In this document: positions 15,526 to 18,506 of the stretch, piece after piece
Position numbering within the stretch: the first letter of the stretch is position 1
Layout of the letters: every line of letters begins with the position of its first letter
Assembly (NCBI GenBank): GCA_031428675.1
Contig: JANOYC010000095.1
Span: forward strand, 1-18,506
From: JANOYC01 sp031428675
Lineage (GTDB): Bacteria > Actinomycetota > Actinomycetes > Actinomycetales > Microbacteriaceae
Reading direction: 5' to 3'
Length of the DNA stretch: 18,506 nt
Translations under genes and position numbers: made by a program
Notes under the pieces: model-generated
The model's input: only the letters and a program-made list of their open reading frames with translations
What the model was told of the DNA's origin: nothing
The model's database searches: none

Positions 15526-16166
15526 CAGTGACCATTCTGGTGGGCGGCTTGGTCATCAACCAGAGCGGAGGCGCCGTCGGCGGTCGCAAGCAACCGTACG
15601 ATGGCGGTCGTCGCGGACTGCTCGGTGCGAATGCCGGCGGTGCGTGCCCGTTGGCTTACAGCCTGGGGGGAGATTCCCAGAGCGTCGGCGGCGTCGCTTT
15701 GGGTCATCCCCGCAGCCAGGAGATCGGCGATCTCCCAGCCCTCAGGGCTCCGTCGAGATCTGAGGAACAGCAACAAGTCGACGATCGGCGACACGTCGGC
15801 AGACGCGAGCGGGTGGCCGTCGTCGACGATGAGAGCAAAGCGGTGCGGCGCACGTTTGGCGCGATCGACGGCCTCGCGTGCGGCGACGAAGGCTGCCCCG
15901 GTCGCCGCTCGCACGGTCGACGGCAACGGCAGTCGCACCCCGCCGATGCCGCACCCGACGCTCCATGCGTCGTCGCGCGTGAGGGTCGTGATGATCTCGA
16001 GCGCGGTGGCCGCGTCGGCAACGAGCATCTGCACCTCGTCGCCCGCCGTTCGATCGGGCGGGAGGGCGAGGCGTGAGCCGAAGCGCTCCGTGACGGTATC
16101 GAGAGTGTCGCCAGCGACATCCTCGCGGTGGGTGCTGTCGACTTGGTCAGCGGTAATGACGAACAT
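15525..16166 (-). CDS. SatD-like protein with C-terminal helix-turn-helix
   Basis: This 213-residue cytoplasmic protein begins MFVITADQVDS. An alpha/beta domain (1-115) carries conserved-looking acidic motifs 'TADQVDS' (5-11) and 'RTAGDEVQ' (39-46), 'GCGIGGVRLPLP' (71-82) and a long helix 'AAFVAAREAVDRAKR' (91-105). These are typical of SatD family proteins. Residues 144-178 form a helix-turn-helix: 'GMTQSDAADALGISPQAVSQ' plus 'RARTAGIR'. DNA binding is therefore likely, and autoregulation is suggested by an inverted repeat in its own promoter. The ATG at 16166 is chosen over an upstream in-frame ATG (16229) because the family starts at 'M-V-T-D--DS', the upstream part lies across the promoter, and AAGGAAGG lies 11 nt before it. 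SatD was named from the secretion and acid tolerance locus of Streptococcus mutans; its molecular role is unknown. Confidence 0.8.
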   Translation of the reverse strand: MFVITADQVDSTHREDVAGDTLDTVTERFGSRLALPPDRTAGDEVQMLVADAATALEIITTLTRDDAWSVGCGIGGVRLPLPSTVRAATGAAFVAAREAVDRAKRAPHRFALIVDDGHPLASADVSPIVDLLLFLRSRRSPEGWEIADLLAAGMTQSDAADALGISPQAVSQRARTAGIRTEQSATTAIVRLLATADGASALVDDQAAHQNGH

Positions 16167-16200
16167 GGCGCAAGCATCCTTCCTTGTTTCGACGATATCA

Positions 16201-16229
16201 AGTCTACAAACTAGATAACGGGTTATCAA
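16201..16229 (-). promoter_or_regulatory. Promoter of the SatD-like/membrane-protein unit with overlapping inverted repeat
   Basis: Read on the minus strand, TTGATA (16229-16224), a 17-base spacer and TAGACT (16206-16201) make the best -35/-10 pair among the protein genes of the window. The start site would be near 16194, with a leader of about 28 nt. The inverted repeat GATAAC-GG-GTTATC (16214-16227) covers part of the -35 and the spacer, so a protein bound there would block RNA polymerase. CAAACT also occurs twice in direct orientation (16207-16212 and 16235-16240). Confidence 0.65.
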
Positions 16230-16309
16230 GGGTGCAAACTGGAATCAGCGCACGGTCGGTCGGCGTCGCGTGTCCTTCGCCGCGCCCCAGACGCCGGGAG
16301 GACCGCTGA

Positions 16310-16322
16310 TATTCTTGCCCGG
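16310..16322 (+). promoter_or_regulatory. Putative tyrS promoter -10 box, leaderless
   Basis: TATTCT (16310-16315) is a good -10 box, and its expected transcript start falls exactly on the G of the tyrS GTG (16322). The six bases between are TGCCCG, and no Shine-Dalgarno precedes the start. No clear -35 is seen. The region lies back to back with the SatD-like promoter about 80 bp away. Confidence 0.5.
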
Positions 16323-17623
16323 TGCCAGAACCTACCGCGCTCGACGCGCAACAGAATGACCCAACTTTCGAGGACGTATGGGATGAGATCGTCTGGCGGG
16401 GGCTCGTGCACGTCTCGACGAACACTGACGAGCTGAAGGCGCTCCTTAGCGGTGAGCCGATTACGTACTACTGCGGGTTCGACCCGACGGCGCCGAGCCT
16501 GCACCTGGGCAACCTCGTGCAGCTGCTACTCATGCGGCGCCTGCAACTAGCAGGGCATCGACCTCTCGGCCTGGTCGGAGGATCAACGGGGCTCATCGGA
16601 GACCCACGGCCGACAGCCGAGCGCACTCTCAATGACCCTTCGGTGGTCACCGAGTGGGTGGGCAAACTCCAGGCGCAAGTGTCGCGATTCCTGAGCCTCG
16701 AAGGAGACAGCGCGGCACGGCTCGTGAACAACCTCGACTGGACAGCGCCCATGTCCGCGATCGATTTCCTTCGAGTTATCGGCAAACACTTCCGGGTCGG
16801 CACGATGCTGAAGAAAGACGCGGTGAATGCGCGGCTCAACTCCACCGAAGGCATCAGCTACACCGAGTTCAGTTACCAAGTGCTCCAGGGCATGGACTTC
16901 CTGGAGCTCTACCGCGCCTACGGTTGCGTGCTGCAGACCGGCGGGTCAGACCAGTGGGGCAATCTCACCAGCGGAACCGACCTCATCCACAAGGCGGAGG
17001 GCGTGAGCGTGCACGCCATCGGCACGCCGCTGATTACCAACTCCGACGGCACCAAATTCGGCAAGAGCGAGGGCAACGCGGTGTGGCTCGACGCGAGCCT
17101 CACGAGCCCCTACGCGTTTTACCAGTTCTGGCTCAATACCGATGACGCGGATGTCATCGCGCGGCTCAAAGTCTTCACGTTCTTGACTCGGGCGGAGATC
17201 GATCGGCTGGCGACCGCGGTAGTGACCGAACCGTTCCGTCGCGAAGCACAGAAGTCGCTCGCGGTCGAGGTGACACGACTTGTTCACGGAGCCGGTGCCG
17301 TGCGAGCGGTCGCGTCGGCATCCGAAGCGCTGTTCGGACAGGGCGATCTTGCCGACCTCGATACGACCACCCTCGAGCAAGCGTTGCGCGAGCTGCCGAA
17401 CACCACGTCGCCGGCGACGATCACGATCGTCCAGGCCCTCGTCGACACCGGGCTCACGTCGAGTGCTGGAGAGTCGCGCCGCGCGATCGCGCAGGGAGGG
17501 GTCTACGTGAACAATCAGAAGGTCACGGATGATGCCACCACCCTCGAGAGCGTCGTTCTTCCGTCGAGAATGGTTGTCCTCCGCCGCGGCAAGAAGACGC
17601 TCGCCGGCGTCTTCGTGGAATAG
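16322..17623 (+). CDS. tyrS: Tyrosyl-tRNA synthetase
   Basis: This 433-residue class I synthetase charges tRNA-Tyr with tyrosine (EC 6.1.1.1). The ATP motif of the HIGH type is HLGN at 61-64, within 'FDPTAPSLHLGNLVQL'. 'GGSDQWGN' (207-214) is the tyrosine-side loop, and the KMSKS equivalent is KFGKS at 245-249. A C-terminal S4-like RNA-binding domain covers about 367-433 ('SSAGESRRAIAQGGVYVNNQKV'). Length and domains match the TyrRS form common in bacteria. The GTG at 16322 has no Shine-Dalgarno but sits 7 bases after a TATTCT -10 box. It lies alone between the divergent SatD-like unit and the rRNA operon, with no T-box or leader riboswitch. Confidence 0.96.
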   Translation: MPEPTALDAQQNDPTFEDVWDEIVWRGLVHVSTNTDELKALLSGEPITYYCGFDPTAPSLHLGNLVQLLLMRRLQLAGHRPLGLVGGSTGLIGDPRPTAERTLNDPSVVTEWVGKLQAQVSRFLSLEGDSAARLVNNLDWTAPMSAIDFLRVIGKHFRVGTMLKKDAVNARLNSTEGISYTEFSYQVLQGMDFLELYRAYGCVLQTGGSDQWGNLTSGTDLIHKAEGVSVHAIGTPLITNSDGTKFGKSEGNAVWLDASLTSPYAFYQFWLNTDDADVIARLKVFTFLTRAEIDRLATAVVTEPFRREAQKSLAVEVTRLVHGAGAVRAVASASEALFGQGDLADLDTTTLEQALRELPNTTSPATITIVQALVDTGLTSSAGESRRAIAQGGVYVNNQKVTDDATTLESVVLPSRMVVLRRGKKTLAGVFVE

Positions 17624-17641
17624 CAAATTCGCCGGAATCCG

Positions 17642-17654
17642 GGGCGACACGCCC
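17642..17654 (+). terminator. Weak GC hairpin after tyrS, doubtful terminator
   Basis: GGGCG (17642-17646) and CGCCC (17650-17654) form a 5-bp stem with the loop ACA, 18 nt after the tyrS stop. It lacks a T-run, so intrinsic termination would be poor. It is the only candidate between tyrS and the rRNA promoters. Confidence 0.2.
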
Positions 17655-17669
17655 GGGATGCGCTGAGAT

Positions 17670-17698
17670 TTGCGGGGTCCGAAACATCCACGTAATGT
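17670..17698 (+). promoter_or_regulatory. Possible upstream rRNA promoter (P1)
   Basis: TTGCGG (17670-17675), a 17-base spacer and TAATGT (17693-17698) make a moderate promoter about 465 bp before 16S rRNA. Multiple promoters are usual for actinobacterial rRNA operons. The -35 is weak, so this could be chance. Confidence 0.35.
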
Positions 17699-17856
17699 AA
17701 TCACCTGTCGCCCCAAAGGTGCGGGAAGCGGAAGAGCTTCTCGGCCTCAAGAGGGACACAATCCAGCCAAAGATTCGGCCTCATTCGTGAAGTTCGAACC
17801 ACGGCGTTGGACACAAAATCCGCCAGGTAAACAGCTCGAATCGACCGCGTGTCGAT

Positions 17857-17884
17857 TTGACAGAAACAAATCTGGTGGTAGGTT
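17857..17884 (+). promoter_or_regulatory. Main rRNA promoter candidate (P2)
   Basis: TTGACA (17857-17862) is a perfect -35. A 16-base spacer and TAGGTT (17879-17884) complete the promoter. Transcription would start near 17891, giving a leader of about 270 nt, followed downstream by the boxA motif. This is the strongest promoter in the window. Confidence 0.75.
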
Positions 17885-17895
17885 AGAGCAGTTGC

Positions 17896-17927
17896 CCTGA
17901 ATCGGAACCGAAAGGTCGAGAATCAGG
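17896..17927 (+). promoter_or_regulatory. boxB-like stem in the rRNA leader
   Basis: CCTGA (17896-17900) pairs with TCAGG (17923-17927), with a short inner stem (TCG/CGA at 17902-17911). It sits right after the predicted start site and just before the boxA motif, the usual place for the hairpin part of an antitermination signal. The pairing is short, so this is tentative. Confidence 0.35.
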
Positions 17928-17937
17928 AGCGCCCGAT

Positions 17938-17958
17938 CCTTGAGAACTCAACAGCGTG
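17938..17958 (+). promoter_or_regulatory. boxA-like antitermination motif
   Basis: CTTGAGAACTCAACAGCGTG (17939-17958) closely resembles the 'TTGAGAACTCAA' boxA element of actinobacterial rRNA leaders. There it recruits Nus factors and ribosomal protein S10 to RNA polymerase. It lies about 50 nt after the P2 start and 205 nt before 16S rRNA, as expected. Confidence 0.7.
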
Positions 17959-18133
17959 CACAATGTCAAATGCCAAAAACCTCGTGCATCGACACCGTTT
18001 CTAGCGGTAGAGATGCAGGAGATTCCTTTGGAAAACATTTAAACAACAAAGCAAGTCAGTAATGATTTGTTCTGTCAGTTTCAAACTTGCAGGGTTGTCC
18101 GCCTATTCCGGTGGCACTCTGCGCTAGATGTGC

Positions 18134-18151
18134 CGCTGACTTCGGTCAGTG
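18134..18151 (+). other. UUCG-capped hairpin before 16S rRNA
   Basis: CGCTGAC (18134-18140) pairs with GTCAGTG (18145-18151), one pair being G-U, closed by a C(UUCG)G tetraloop, an exceptionally stable cap. It ends 12 nt before the 16S 5' end. It may help fold the leader or position the processing site. Confidence 0.5.
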
Positions 18152-18163
18152 TGCAATCAAACA

Positions 18164-18506
<343 letters not shown>

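Larger units (their letters stand above)
17624..18163 (+). promoter_or_regulatory. rRNA operon upstream region: promoters and transcribed leader
   Basis: This 540-nt stretch holds no credible protein gene and no tRNA. Its composition turns AT-richer than the flanking genes from about 17800 on. It contains two promoter-like -35/-10 pairs, a boxB-like stem, a boxA-like antitermination motif and a UUCG hairpin just before 16S rRNA, each listed separately. The short open frames in it have no ribosome-binding site and no recognisable protein pattern. The upstream arm of the RNase III processing stem should lie here, but its partner is beyond the window. Confidence 0.8.

Noticed and set aside
14492..15589. 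Minus-strand open frame of 365 codons crossing mpg and the membrane-protein gene
   Set aside because: Its composition is Arg/His-rich and repetitive. It conflicts with two well-supported genes and shows no domain.
17792..17800. GTTCGAACC, resembling a tRNA T-loop
   Set aside because: The flanking bases do not form a T-stem, and no acceptor, D or anticodon arms can be folded around it. It is probably a chance palindrome.
17670..17900. 76-codon open frame upstream of the rRNA operon
   Set aside because: It has no ribosome-binding site, runs through the rRNA promoter and has no protein-like pattern.

Overview
The window reads as a chromosomal core region of a high-GC actinobacterium, most likely a member of the Microbacteriaceae. 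The partial 16S rRNA at the right end has the 5' third typical of that family, codon use is strongly GC-rich, the first genes follow the actinobacterial gluABCD order, and several genes appear to be read from leaderless mRNAs. The genus cannot be fixed from what is visible.

Layout, left to right. (1) 1-2707: a glutamate-type amino-acid ABC importer. It has the tail of the ATPase, a lipoprotein solute-binding protein, and two permeases that overlap by 4 nt. A perfect 15-bp hairpin lies between the binding protein and the first permease. (2) 2763-6295: pheS-pheT, encoding both subunits of phenylalanyl-tRNA synthetase. (3) 6361-11564: argC-argJ-argB-argD-argF, five arginine genes joined by four consecutive 4-nt stop/start overlaps. 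(4) 11658-14939: argG-argH, with a 3-methyladenine DNA glycosylase gene (mpg) 4 nt behind argH. No argR lies in the cluster. (5) 14929-16166, minus strand: a two-gene unit of a SatD-like protein with a C-terminal helix-turn-helix and a small membrane protein. It has a clear promoter that overlaps an inverted repeat. (6) 16322-17623: tyrS. (7) 17624-18506: an rRNA operon promoter and leader followed by the first ~343 nt of 16S rRNA.

The arg genes encode the steps from acetylglutamate to arginine. ArgJ recycles the acetyl group, so the pathway is cyclic. The two tRNA synthetase loci and the rRNA operon make this a housekeeping, translation-centred neighbourhood with no mobile elements, CRISPR arrays or tRNA genes that I could find.

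Points most worth a second look: the SatD-like/membrane-protein pair with its putative self-operator; argH, whose conserved N-terminus has no ATG, GTG or TTG and apparently starts at a CTG overlapping the argG stop; the strong intercistronic hairpin in the glu operon; and -10 boxes placed so that argC and tyrS (and nearly pheS) start transcription at their own start codons. No clearly new defence or biosynthetic system is present. The SatD-like pair is the only locus whose function I could not assign.
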